DNA of 64,000 nucleotides from Lysobacteraceae bacterium (lineage in GTDB: Bacteria; Pseudomonadota; Gammaproteobacteria; Xanthomonadales; Xanthomonadaceae), in NCBI GenBank assembly GCA_023954075.1, contig JAMLIV010000018.1:1-64000 (forward strand), given 5' to 3'. Made by a program: the position numbers and the translations under genes. Positions 23,520-32,099 of the stretch are shown here, one piece after another (position 1 is the first letter of the stretch; each line of letters begins with the position of its first letter). Below the pieces are notes generated by a model, which worked only from the letters and a program-made list of their open reading frames with translations, did no database searches and was not told the origin of the DNA.

Positions 23520-24550
23520 GCCGCGTCCGCAAGCTGCTGGCCGGTCTCCACGATGTGCGGGGCGCGGCGGCGGCTTTCCCCGATGCCCTGCTGCTGCTCG
23601 ATGCCTGCGGCCGGCTGCGCTGGTGCAATCCAGCGGCGGACCGCCTGCTCGGACTGGCCTGGCCGCAGCATCGCGGCGTTTGCGTGGCCGAGCACTTTGC
23701 CGATACCGAGGTGGGCGCGTGGCTGCGCGATGGCACGAACGATCCGGACGACATCGCGGCACCGACCGCTGCCGGCATGCGCCTGCAGCTCACCGCGATT
23801 CCCTACGGTGAACGCGGCCGGCTCCTGCTGGCGCGCGACGTCAGCCACGTCAGCCGCCTGGAGCAGATGCGGCGCGACTTTGTCGCCAACGTCTCGCACG
23901 AACTGCGCACGCCGCTCACGGTGATCCACGGCTACCTGGAACTGCTGGAGCCGGACGAGGTGCCGGCGCTGGCACCGGTGCTGGCCGAGATGCGGCTGCA
24001 GTCCCAGCGGATGCGCGAGATCGTGGAGGATCTGCTGACCCTGTCGCGCCTGGAGATGGAGCGGCAGCTGCCGGAAGAGTGGGTCAACATGTCCGCGATG
24101 CTCCGGGTGATGCGACGCGAAGCTGAGGCGCTGAGTCAGGGCCGCCACCGCGTCGTTCTCGAGGATGAAGCCGGGCTGGACCTGCTGGGCTCACACCGTG
24201 ACCTGCACAGCGCGTTCTCCAATCTGGTGAGCAACGCGGTGCGCTACACGCCGGAAGGCGGCGTCATCACGATCGGTTGGAAGCAAACGCCCAAGGGCGC
24301 GACGTATTCGGTGGCGGACACCGGCTACGGCATTCCCGCCGAACACCTTTCGCGCCTGACGGAACGCTTCTATCGCGTGTCCTCCAGCCGCTCGCGCATC
24401 ACCGGCGGTACCGGGCTGGGGCTTTCCATCGTCAAGCATGTGCTGAATCTGCACGCGGCGCGGCTCGACATCGCCAGCGAGCTGGGCAAGGGTTCGCGCT
24501 TCAGCGCCACCTTTTCCGCCGCGCGCCTGCGCAAGACCGAGCATCCCTGA
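23516..24550 (+). CDS. phoR: Phosphate regulon sensor kinase PhoR, lacking N-terminal membrane segments
   Basis: The 344-residue kinase starts almost directly with a PAS domain (FPDALLLLDACGRLRWCNPAA, about residues 21-41). It continues with the dimerisation/phospho-acceptor motif FVANVSHELRTPLTVIHGYLELLE (His near residue 128), the N box NLVSNAVRYTPEGG, and G boxes VADTGYGIPAEHL and GGTGLGLSIVKHVL. Standard PhoR has two transmembrane helices and a charged linker before the PAS domain; none is present here, and the frame cannot extend because phoB lies immediately upstream. Start: GTG 23516, overlapping the phoB stop. It probably acts as a soluble kinase or is recruited by PhoU/Pst. Pst and PhoU genes are not in the window. 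Confidence 0.9.
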   Translation: MSRVRKLLAGLHDVRGAAAAFPDALLLLDACGRLRWCNPAADRLLGLAWPQHRGVCVAEHFADTEVGAWLRDGTNDPDDIAAPTAAGMRLQLTAIPYGERGRLLLARDVSHVSRLEQMRRDFVANVSHELRTPLTVIHGYLELLEPDEVPALAPVLAEMRLQSQRMREIVEDLLTLSRLEMERQLPEEWVNMSAMLRVMRREAEALSQGRHRVVLEDEAGLDLLGSHRDLHSAFSNLVSNAVRYTPEGGVITIGWKQTPKGATYSVADTGYGIPAEHLSRLTERFYRVSSSRSRITGGTGLGLSIVKHVLNLHAARLDIASELGKGSRFSATFSAARLRKTEHP

Positions 24551-24556
24551 TGTCCG

Positions 24557-25426
24557 TCACGAAGCGCCGGAGAGCTTGAGCGCAATCAGCGCCGAGGTGT
24601 CGGCCTCGCCGTGGCCCTCGCGCACCAGCACGCCGTAGTCGGCCTCGGCCTGCGCCAGCACCGGATGCGCGATGCCGACGCCCTCGGCCGTGGCGCGCGC
24701 GATGCGCAGGTCCTTGAGCATGTGCTCGCACTTGAAGCCGGGGGTGAATTCACCGCGCAGCATGGTCGCGCCGCGCTTGTCCAGAAACCAGTTGGCGGCA
24801 GCACCCGAGCCCAGCGTGGGCAGCAGCACTTCGGCATCGAGGCCGAGCTTCGCGCCCAGCGCCAGCGCCTCGCACACCGCCTCGTTGATGCCGGCCACCA
24901 TCACCTGATTGACCGCCTTGGCGGCCTGACCCGAACCCACCGGGCCCATGCGCGAGACGCGCGCTCCGTAGCATTCCAGCGCCGGGCGCACGGTTTCCAG
25001 CAGCGCCGGATCGGCACCGCACATCACCGAGAGCCGCCCGTTGCGCGCGCCTTCCACCCCGCCCGACACCGGCGCGTCGATGAAGCCGATGCCCTTGGCG
25101 GCGAGGATCTTCTGCGCCTCGATCGCGGTATCGCGCGCCACCGTGGAGTGGTCCACCACGATGGCTCCGGGCCTGAGCACCTCGGCCAGTGCGCGCACGT
25201 TGGCGAGCACGTCCGCATCGGCCGAAACGCAGAGCATCACCGCGCCGCAACCGGCGAATCCCGCCGCATCCGCGGACGCGCCCACGCCCAGCTCGGCGGC
25301 CAGCGCCCGGGCTTTGGTGTGGGTGCGGTTGCCGACCACGGTCAGCAGGCCTTTCGCGGCCAGGTGGCCGGCCATCGGCGCGCCCATCGCGCCCAGACCG
25401 ATGAATCCGCAGCGCAGCGTGCTCAT
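24557..25426 (-). CDS. NAD(P)-dependent beta-hydroxyacid dehydrogenase
   Basis: The 289-residue enzyme belongs to the 3-hydroxyisobutyrate/tartronate semialdehyde reductase family. It begins with the Rossmann motif CGFIGLGAMGAPMAGHLAAKGL and carries the substrate motif FIDAPVSGGVEGARNGRLSVMCG (about residues 115-137) and the catalytic lysine in GSGQAAKAVNQVMVAG. The family reduces small beta-hydroxy acids or semialdehydes, including succinic semialdehyde; specificity is not evident. The ATG overlaps the speA stop by 4 bp, so it is translated with arginine decarboxylase, which hints at a semialdehyde-linked side reaction, but that is inference. Confidence 0.88.
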   Translation of the reverse strand: MSTLRCGFIGLGAMGAPMAGHLAAKGLLTVVGNRTHTKARALAAELGVGASADAAGFAGCGAVMLCVSADADVLANVRALAEVLRPGAIVVDHSTVARDTAIEAQKILAAKGIGFIDAPVSGGVEGARNGRLSVMCGADPALLETVRPALECYGARVSRMGPVGSGQAAKAVNQVMVAGINEAVCEALALGAKLGLDAEVLLPTLGSGAAANWFLDKRGATMLRGEFTPGFKCEHMLKDLRIARATAEGVGIAHPVLAQAEADYGVLVREGHGEADTSALIALKLSGAS

Positions 25427-27342
25427 GGCGCGTTTCCTTGTGCAGATGCCGACGTCGCCTGCGGCTCCTCGGCCAGATAGGTATAGCCGGTCAGGCCGGC
25501 CTCCAGCGCCGCGCCCAGGCGCGCGGCTTCCTCGCGCGCCAGCCCGGCGGCGTCGATCAGCGCGGCGTAGCGCGCGCGCAGTGCGGCGAGGTCGTAGCCG
25601 ACATAGTCGAGCATCACGTCGGAGGTGTCGCCGCGGCGCGAGCGCTCGAGGCGGTAGCCGGCACCGTCGAGGCGCACGTTGACCGCGTCGGTATCGCCGA
25701 ACAGGTTGTGGATGTCGCCGAGCGTGTCCTGATAGGCCCCGACCAGGAAGATCCCGAGGCGATAGCTCTCGCCCTCGCGCAGCGGGTGCAGCGCCATCGA
25801 GGTGTCGAGGTCGCCGTCGTCCACGTAGGTGTCGATGCGTCCGTCCGAATCGCAGGTGAGATCCGCGATCACGCCGCGTCGGGTGGGTTCCTCGTCGAGG
25901 CGCGTGATCGGCGCGATCGGGAACACCTGGTCGATCGCCCAGATGTCGGGCGCGGATTCGAACACCGAGAAATTGAGGAAATACTTGTCCACCAGCCGCT
26001 CGGCCAGTTCGTCGAGCACGGCGCGGTGATTCTTTTCGTCGTAGGACAGCCGCGCCCGCACGCCGTGGGCGATGGCGTGGAACAGGTCGTCCAGGCGCGC
26101 GCGCTGGCGCAGGTCGAGCTGGCCCAGGGCGTACAGGTCCTGGCCCTCGCTCTGGTAGTGGCGCGCTTCCTGATACAGCTCCAGCGCCGGACGCTCGTCG
26201 AGCGCGGCGTGGATTTCGCGCAGGTGGCGGATCGTGGCCGGCTCCTCGGCGTCGGGCGGCGGCACGGCACCCGCCGGTGCCGCCTCCACCTCGGTCACGT
26301 TCGCCACCAGCACCGCGTGGTGGGCGGTGAGCGCGCGGCCCGATTCGGTGAGCACGCGCGGCGGCGTCAGCCCGTGCTCGGCGCAGGCCTCGGCCAGCGG
26401 CTGCACGATGGTGGCGGCGTACTGGCTGAGGCCGTAGTTGATCGAGCAGAAGCTGCGCGAGCGCGTGCCCTCGTAGTCCACGCCGAGGCCACCGCCCACG
26501 TCCATGAAGCGGATCGGGCAGCCCATGTGCGAGACCTCCACGAAGTAGCGCACCGCCTCGCGCACCCCGCGCGCGAGGTCGCGCACGTTGGAAATCTGCG
26601 AGCCCATGTGGAAGTGCAGCAGCTCCAGGCAGTCGAGCAGGCCGGCGTCGCGCAGGCGCTCGATCAGGTCGAGCAGCTGGCGCGGGGAAAGCCCGAACTT
26701 GGCCTTGTCGCCGCCGGAGTTCTGCCACTTGCCGGCACCCAGCGAAGCCAGTCGCATCCGCACCCCGAGGCGCGGACGCACGCCCAGCGTGCGCGCTTCT
26801 TCGATCACCAGATCGAGCTCGGAAGCCTTCTCGATCACGATGAAGGTCTCCAGCCCCAGGCGTTGGCCGATCAGGGCGAGGCGGATGTACTCGCGGTCCT
26901 TGTAGCCGTTGCAGATGATCGTGCCGCCCGGGCGCGACAGCGCCAGCACCGCCATCAGCTCGGGCTTCGAGCCCGCCTCCAGGCCGAAACCATCACCTGC
27001 GTGCGCCGCCAGTTCGCCGGCGACGCCGCGGTGCTGGTTGACCTTGATCGGATAGACCGCGGTGTAGCCGCCGGCGTAGTCGAGCTCGTCCATCGCCTGG
27101 GCGAAGGCTGCCTGCAGGCGCGCCAGGCGGTCGCCGAGGATGTCGGAAAATCGCAGCAGCAGCGGCAGCTTCAGCCCGTCGGCGAGCGCGGCATCGACGG
27201 CATCGGGCAGGGCGATGCGTGGCCCGCCCGCGCCGCGCGGCTGCACCGTCACCTGCCCGCGGGCGTCGATGTCGAAATAGCCCTCGCCCCAGTGGGCGAT
27301 GGAGTAGGTGCGGCGGGCGTCATCAAGGGTCCACGCGCTCAT
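25423..27342 (-). CDS. speA: Biosynthetic arginine decarboxylase
   Basis: The 639-residue PLP enzyme (fold III) converts arginine to agmatine, the first step of the agmatine route to putrescine. Key segments are YPIKVNQHRGV (PLP lysine, about residue 100), FGLEAGSKPEL, LELLHFHMGSQISNVRD, MDVGGGLGVDYEG and DLTCDSDGRID, all typical of SpeA. Length matches the family (about 630-660). Start: ATG 27342, giving an N-terminus SAWTLDDARRTYSI that aligns with known SpeA starts; the longer frame is not supported. The gene overlaps the dehydrogenase gene. Agmatine deiminase/ureohydrolase genes are not in the window. Confidence 0.95.
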   Translation of the reverse strand: MSAWTLDDARRTYSIAHWGEGYFDIDARGQVTVQPRGAGGPRIALPDAVDAALADGLKLPLLLRFSDILGDRLARLQAAFAQAMDELDYAGGYTAVYPIKVNQHRGVAGELAAHAGDGFGLEAGSKPELMAVLALSRPGGTIICNGYKDREYIRLALIGQRLGLETFIVIEKASELDLVIEEARTLGVRPRLGVRMRLASLGAGKWQNSGGDKAKFGLSPRQLLDLIERLRDAGLLDCLELLHFHMGSQISNVRDLARGVREAVRYFVEVSHMGCPIRFMDVGGGLGVDYEGTRSRSFCSINYGLSQYAATIVQPLAEACAEHGLTPPRVLTESGRALTAHHAVLVANVTEVEAAPAGAVPPPDAEEPATIRHLREIHAALDERPALELYQEARHYQSEGQDLYALGQLDLRQRARLDDLFHAIAHGVRARLSYDEKNHRAVLDELAERLVDKYFLNFSVFESAPDIWAIDQVFPIAPITRLDEEPTRRGVIADLTCDSDGRIDTYVDDGDLDTSMALHPLREGESYRLGIFLVGAYQDTLGDIHNLFGDTDAVNVRLDGAGYRLERSRRGDTSDVMLDYVGYDLAALRARYAALIDAAGLAREEAARLGAALEAGLTGYTYLAEEPQATSASAQGNAP

Positions 27343-27430
27343 CGTGCGGCAGGTCTCCGGGTGGGAACGCCGGCAGCGGCCGGTCGGGGCGCAAATGGTA
27401 TCAGGCGGTTTGTCCGGGCCGGCGGAAAGC

Positions 27431-30106
27431 TCAGCGCGCCGCGCCGGCCGCCTGCTCCAGCGCGGCACGTGCGGCGATGACGCGGCGGGTCTCCGGATGC
27501 TCGTCACCAAAGCCCTTGCGCAGCAGAGTGACCACCGCGTCCTGCTCGGCCAGCGCCAGGTCGTGCTGCCCGAGCGCCGACAGGGCCGCGGCGCGCGCCT
27601 CCATGATCTGCCCGCGTTCGCTGTGCAGGGCGGGATCGTCCGATAGCGCGCGCGCCGCGGCCTCGGCCTCGTGCAGCGCCCGCTCGGCCTGACCAGTGCG
27701 TGCCAGCAGCATGGCGTGGTTGGCGCGCACCACCACGCAGAGCTGGTTCTCGCTCCGGCCCGCCTGTTCGCACAGGCTCACCGCGCGGTCGAGCGAAGTC
27801 AGCGCGGCATCGTGGTCGCCGACCAGGTTCCGGGCGATGGACAGGTAGCGCAGCGGCGAAATCGCGCCGCTGCCGCCGAGGCGCTCGAACATGGTGATGG
27901 ACTCGTCCAGCAGCGCGATTCCCTCCGACACGTCGCCCCGATGGGCGCGCTGCAGGCCGAGCTGTGCCAGCGAGGCGGCGGTCCACGGGTGGTCGCCGGT
28001 GAAGCTGGTCCGCGCCAGCGCCAGCGCGCGCTCGGTCAGGGCCTGTTCCTGCGCGGTGTTGCCGAGCTGGTACTCCTGCTGCGCCAGCGAGGTGAGTGCG
28101 GGCCACAGCGTGGGGGAGTTGGGGCCATGCTCGCGCTCGATCAGCGCCATGACCTCACCGAAAAGCGCCTGCGCCAGGGGATACTCGCCCGCCTCGGAGG
28201 CCAGCAGGGCGGAGTTGGACAGCGCCGGGATCATCCGCGCATCGCCGGGTATCGACTGGCGGTACAGGCGCAGCGCGCGATCGCTGCTCGCGCGGGCGGC
28301 GCGGCGATCGCCTTGCGTGTGCTGCAGCGCGGCGAGGGAGGTGAGCGCCGCCGCCAGCGCGACCGGATCGCCGCCCTCGTCGCGCTCGAGGATCGCCACG
28401 GCGCGCTGGATGTAGCGGTTCGCGTCCTGGATCCGATCGGTGATCTCGGCGACCACGGCGAGGTTGACCAGCGATTCGGCGGCGACCGGATGGTCGGGGC
28501 CGTACTCCTTCTCGGCCACTGCCAGTGCCTGTTCGAACAGCGCTGTCGCCTCGTCGAAACGACCCTGGTTGGCGCGGATTTCGCCGAAGTCGTCGAGCAC
28601 GTCGGCCTGCAGCACCGGATCGTTGGAAAGCTCGGTGCGGGCGCGTTCGAGCGCGGCGTCGAAGGCCTGCGCGACCGTTTGCGGCGCGTCCGCATCGCGG
28701 CGCATCGGATCGGCGGCGATAAAGATCGACACCATGAACTCTTTGACCTTGCCGGTGCGGGCCACCTGCGCGCGCGCCTGCTCCGCCGCGCGCTCGGCGC
28801 GCTGCGCCTCGGCGTTGGCACGCACGGCGTGGTCCTGCGCGATCCGGGCCTGCCACAGCGCCAGCGCCAGGCCGCCGAGCAGCGCCAGCAGCACCGCGCT
28901 GGCGCTGCCCACGGCAAAACGATGGCGCGCGACGAACTTGCGCATCCGGTAGCTTGCCGTGTCCGGCTGTGCGGCGATCGGCCGACCATCGAGCCAGCGC
29001 CGGATGTCATCGCCCAGGCACCGTGCATCGGCGTAGCGTCGCGCCGGGTCCGGCTGCAGCGCGGTGGCAACGAGTGTGTCCAGGTCGGCGGGAATGTCGC
29101 TGGCTGCGGCGGTGGTGCGGCTGCCGCCGGTGTCGCGGATCTGCTCGCGCAGCGCGCGGCCGGGATGCGGCGCGGTTTCGTTGGCGAGATCGGCGATGAG
29201 GCGCTCCGGGGAGGCGCTGCGCCCGGGATGCGGCGGCGCGCCGACCAGCAGCTCGAACAGCACCGCGCCGAGCGCGAACACATCGGCCGCCGTGCCCACC
29301 GCCTGGCCGCGGATCTGCTCGGGGGCGGCATAGGCGGGAGAGAATACGCGTACGCCGGTGCCGGTCAGTGCCTCGGTGCCGGAATCGTCCAGCAGCCGCG
29401 CAATGCCGAAGTCCAGCACCCGCACGCGGCCCTGGGCGTCGACGAGGATGTTGGAAGGCTTCAGGTCGCGGTGCACGATCAGCTGCGTCTGCGCGTGCGC
29501 CACCGCGTCGCAGACCTGCAGCAGCAGCTCCACCCGCTCGCGCACGCCGAGCGTCCGGTCGTCGGCGAAGCGCACGATGTCGCTGCCCGTCACGAACTCC
29601 ATCGCATACCACGGCGTACCGTCATCGTTCACGCCGCCGTCGAGCAGGCGCGCGATGCCGGGATGATCCAGGCGCGCCAGGATCTGCCGCTCGCGCGCGA
29701 AGCGCTCGCGCAGCGCCGGCGAATCAAGCAGCGGGCGGATCAGCTTGATCGCCACGGCCTGTTCAAAATCGCCCACGCGCTCGGCGCGCCACACTTCGCC
29801 CATGCCGCCGGTGCCGAGGTGCCGGGTGAGGATGTAGTGGCCAAACCGCCTGCCGCCGACCGCTTCCGCGCCAGCGCCGTCGGCTGCGGAGGACGCCAGC
29901 TGCGACATCACCGTGGCGGCGACGCGGACCACGCCGGCATCCAGCACGCCGTTGCGTTCATCCACCGCCAGCAGGTGTTGCAGCTCGGACGCCAGCGCCG
30001 CGTCCTCGCGTGCGATCTGCGCCAGTCGCGCCGCGCACGCCGGCGCGTCCAGCTCGAACAGTTCGTCGAGCAGGGACGCAAGCCGCTGCCAGCGTGATTC
30101 ATGCAT
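27431..30106 (-). CDS. Ser/Thr protein kinase with transmembrane helix and TPR sensor region
   Basis: The 891-residue protein has a Hanks-type kinase domain (about residues 90-380): GTGGMGEVWRAE (P-loop), VAIKLI (ATP lysine), VHRDLKPSNILVD (catalytic loop), DFG in VLDFGIARLL and YAAPEQIRG. A single transmembrane helix follows (FAVGSASAVLLALLGGLALALW, about 430-452). The C-terminal region is a run of TPR-type repeats with pairs such as ALFEQALAVAEKEYGPDHPVAAESL, predicted periplasmic. Start: second ATG (30106) with AGGAG 9 nt upstream; an ATG at 30112 also exists. It overlaps the ECF sigma factor gene by about 8 bp. The kinase and sigma factor are very probably one signalling module. Confidence 0.9.
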   Translation of the reverse strand: MHESRWQRLASLLDELFELDAPACAARLAQIAREDAALASELQHLLAVDERNGVLDAGVVRVAATVMSQLASSAADGAGAEAVGGRRFGHYILTRHLGTGGMGEVWRAERVGDFEQAVAIKLIRPLLDSPALRERFARERQILARLDHPGIARLLDGGVNDDGTPWYAMEFVTGSDIVRFADDRTLGVRERVELLLQVCDAVAHAQTQLIVHRDLKPSNILVDAQGRVRVLDFGIARLLDDSGTEALTGTGVRVFSPAYAAPEQIRGQAVGTAADVFALGAVLFELLVGAPPHPGRSASPERLIADLANETAPHPGRALREQIRDTGGSRTTAAASDIPADLDTLVATALQPDPARRYADARCLGDDIRRWLDGRPIAAQPDTASYRMRKFVARHRFAVGSASAVLLALLGGLALALWQARIAQDHAVRANAEAQRAERAAEQARAQVARTGKVKEFMVSIFIAADPMRRDADAPQTVAQAFDAALERARTELSNDPVLQADVLDDFGEIRANQGRFDEATALFEQALAVAEKEYGPDHPVAAESLVNLAVVAEITDRIQDANRYIQRAVAILERDEGGDPVALAAALTSLAALQHTQGDRRAARASSDRALRLYRQSIPGDARMIPALSNSALLASEAGEYPLAQALFGEVMALIEREHGPNSPTLWPALTSLAQQEYQLGNTAQEQALTERALALARTSFTGDHPWTAASLAQLGLQRAHRGDVSEGIALLDESITMFERLGGSGAISPLRYLSIARNLVGDHDAALTSLDRAVSLCEQAGRSENQLCVVVRANHAMLLARTGQAERALHEAEAAARALSDDPALHSERGQIMEARAAALSALGQHDLALAEQDAVVTLLRKGFGDEHPETRRVIAARAALEQAAGAAR

Positions 30107-30665
30107 CGTCATGTGCTCCTTCCAGCGCCGCGTGCAGCACCGCGCGGGCGCGCCGCCAGTCGCGCTTGAGGCTGCGCTCGGAGCGGTCCGTGATGGCGGA
30201 GATCTCGGCCAGCTCCAGCCCGGCGAAGTAGCGCATTTCGACCAGGCGCACCAGCTGCGGGTCGAGTGCCGAAAGCCGATCCAGCGCCTGATCCAGCTCC
30301 AGCATGCGGCCGGCGTTTTCGTGCGAGGGGACGAGCCCGGCAATGTCGTCGAGGTTGTCCGGCACCGCGCCACCGCCACGCTTGGCGCTGGCGCTGCGGC
30401 GGGCGTGGTCGACCACGAGCTGGCGCATGGCGCGGGCGGCGAGCGCGAAGAAATGCTCGCGGTCGTTGATGCTCAGCGCCTCCGGGCCGGCCAGCCGCAG
30501 GTAGACTTCGTGTACCAGCGAGGTGGCACCCGGCCCGGACGCGGCGCGCTGCACCTGGCGGCGCGCCAGCATCCGCAGGTCGGCATAGACCAGCGCGAAC
30601 GCCTGATCAGCCGCCTCGCGGTCACCTGCGTTCGCCGCCGCCAGCAGAAGACTCACATCCCCCAT
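30099..30665 (-). CDS. ECF-type RNA polymerase sigma factor (kinase-linked)
   Basis: The 188-residue sigma factor has region 2 (about residues 20-80: FALVYADLRMLARRQ, SLVHEVYLRL) and region 4 (about 125-180: LDPQLVRLVEMRYFAGLELAEISAITDRSERSLKRDWRRARAVLH), with the HTH at the end. The sequence style matches the group of ECF-like factors encoded next to Ser/Thr kinases in Xanthomonads and Planctomycetes (the TIGR02999 type). No anti-sigma factor is adjacent, so the kinase may control activity by phosphorylation. Start: ATG 30665; the longer frame lacks similarity. Confidence 0.87.
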   Translation of the reverse strand: MGDVSLLLAAANAGDREAADQAFALVYADLRMLARRQVQRAASGPGATSLVHEVYLRLAGPEALSINDREHFFALAARAMRQLVVDHARRSASAKRGGGAVPDNLDDIAGLVPSHENAGRMLELDQALDRLSALDPQLVRLVEMRYFAGLELAEISAITDRSERSLKRDWRRARAVLHAALEGAHDDA

Positions 30666-30756
30666 TCCGCTCTCCGCATCCGGTAGCGCGGGCGCAGTGT
30701 AAACCGATGTGGCGCGACGTGCGGTGCAGGGCAGCATGCCGCTGCCGCACACAGAT

Positions 30757-31908
30757 TCACGGCAGGAACGCTGCCATCACATCGTTGAGGAAGCGCCAGC
30801 CGAGTTCGCTCGGGCGCACCCATTCTTCCGCCACGTCGAGCAGGCCGCGTTCGGACAGATCGGCAAGTTTGGGCGCGATGGTGGCTCGCGCAAGGCCGGT
30901 GCGGGCCTCGAAGTCGGCAAGCGGGAAGCCTTCGCGCAGGCGCAGGGCGTTGAGCATGTAGTCGAAGGGGCGGCGCTCGGCAGCGAGGTGCTCGTCGCCG
31001 CCGATGCGCGCGTCGCCGGCGGCGGCGTCCATGTAGGTTTTCGGGTGCTTGAGCTTCCAGCGCCGCAGGATGGTGCCGTCGGCGGGCAGGGTGATCTTGC
31101 CGTGCGCGCCGGCACCGATGCCCAGGTAGTCGCCGAAGCGCCAGTAGTTGAGGTTGTGCGCGCACTGGCGGCCTTCGCGGGCATAAGCGGAGACTTCGTA
31201 CTGCGCGTAGCCCGCCTCGGCCAGGCGGGCCTGGCAGGCCTCCTGCATGTCCCAGGCGGCGTCGCCTTCGGGAATGCCGGCGGGTGGCTGGCGCGCGAAC
31301 GGGGTGCCCGGTTCCAGGGTGAGCTGATAGTGCGACAGGTGCGCGGGATCGAGCGCGATCGCGCGTTCGAGATCGGCCAGCGCCATCGCCGCGCTCTGGC
31401 CGGGCAGGGCGTACATCAGGTCGAGATTGATGTTGGAAAACCCCGCGTCCTGCGCAAGCTTCACCGCGCGCTCGGCCTGCGCGGCGTCGTGGATGCGCCC
31501 GAGGCGCGCGAGGCAGCCGTCGTCGAAGCTCTGGATGCCGAAGCTCAGGCGGTTGACGCCGGCGCGCGCGTAGGCGTCGAAGCGGTCGTGCTCGACCGTG
31601 CCGGGATTGGTCTCCAGCGTCACTTCCAGATCGGGGCGAAAGCGCAGGCGCGCCGCCGCGCCCTGCAGGAACTCGCCGATGGCCTCGCCGGAAAACAGGC
31701 TGGGCGTGCCGCCGCCGAAAAACACGCTGGTCACGGTGCGGCCCCACACCAGCGGCAGATCCTGTTCCAGGTCCGCGAGGAGCGCGGCGACGTACTCGCG
31801 CTGCGGCAGGGCCTCGGGCGCGCGGTGCGAATTGAAGTCGCAGTACGGACACTTTCGCACGCACCAGGGGATGTGCACGTAGAGGGCGAGCGGCGGCAGG
31901 CTGAGCAT
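30757..31908 (-). CDS. hemW: Heme chaperone HemW (radical SAM)
   Basis: The 383-residue protein has the radical SAM cluster motif CVRKCPYCDF near residue 16 and starts LPPLALYVHIPWC, typical of HemW. Further signatures are VFFGGGTPSLFSGE, ETNPGTVEHDRF, RLSFGIQSFDDGCLARLGR and GYAQYEVSAYAREG. HemW was long annotated as coproporphyrinogen dehydrogenase (HemN-like) but acts in heme trafficking. Start: ATG 31908; the frame upstream is open but unlike HemW. It is divergent from aceE and 91 bp ahead of the sigma-factor gene. Confidence 0.93.
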   Translation of the reverse strand: MLSLPPLALYVHIPWCVRKCPYCDFNSHRAPEALPQREYVAALLADLEQDLPLVWGRTVTSVFFGGGTPSLFSGEAIGEFLQGAAARLRFRPDLEVTLETNPGTVEHDRFDAYARAGVNRLSFGIQSFDDGCLARLGRIHDAAQAERAVKLAQDAGFSNINLDLMYALPGQSAAMALADLERAIALDPAHLSHYQLTLEPGTPFARQPPAGIPEGDAAWDMQEACQARLAEAGYAQYEVSAYAREGRQCAHNLNYWRFGDYLGIGAGAHGKITLPADGTILRRWKLKHPKTYMDAAAGDARIGGDEHLAAERRPFDYMLNALRLREGFPLADFEARTGLARATIAPKLADLSERGLLDVAEEWVRPSELGWRFLNDVMAAFLP

Positions 31909-32099
31909 GGGCGGGCAGTGGTTGAACGGGGCGAAACGACGCTGATCCGTACCGCGGCGTACGCGACGCCGCCAGCGCGGGCGCTGGTAGACTGCCATGC
32001 TGACACACGCACGCAGAAGCCGGCTATCGAACCGGCCTGTGCCGGGTGCGCCACCACCAGAAACAGCGCCGGGGCGCAGATGCCTCGCAGGGAGCAACC

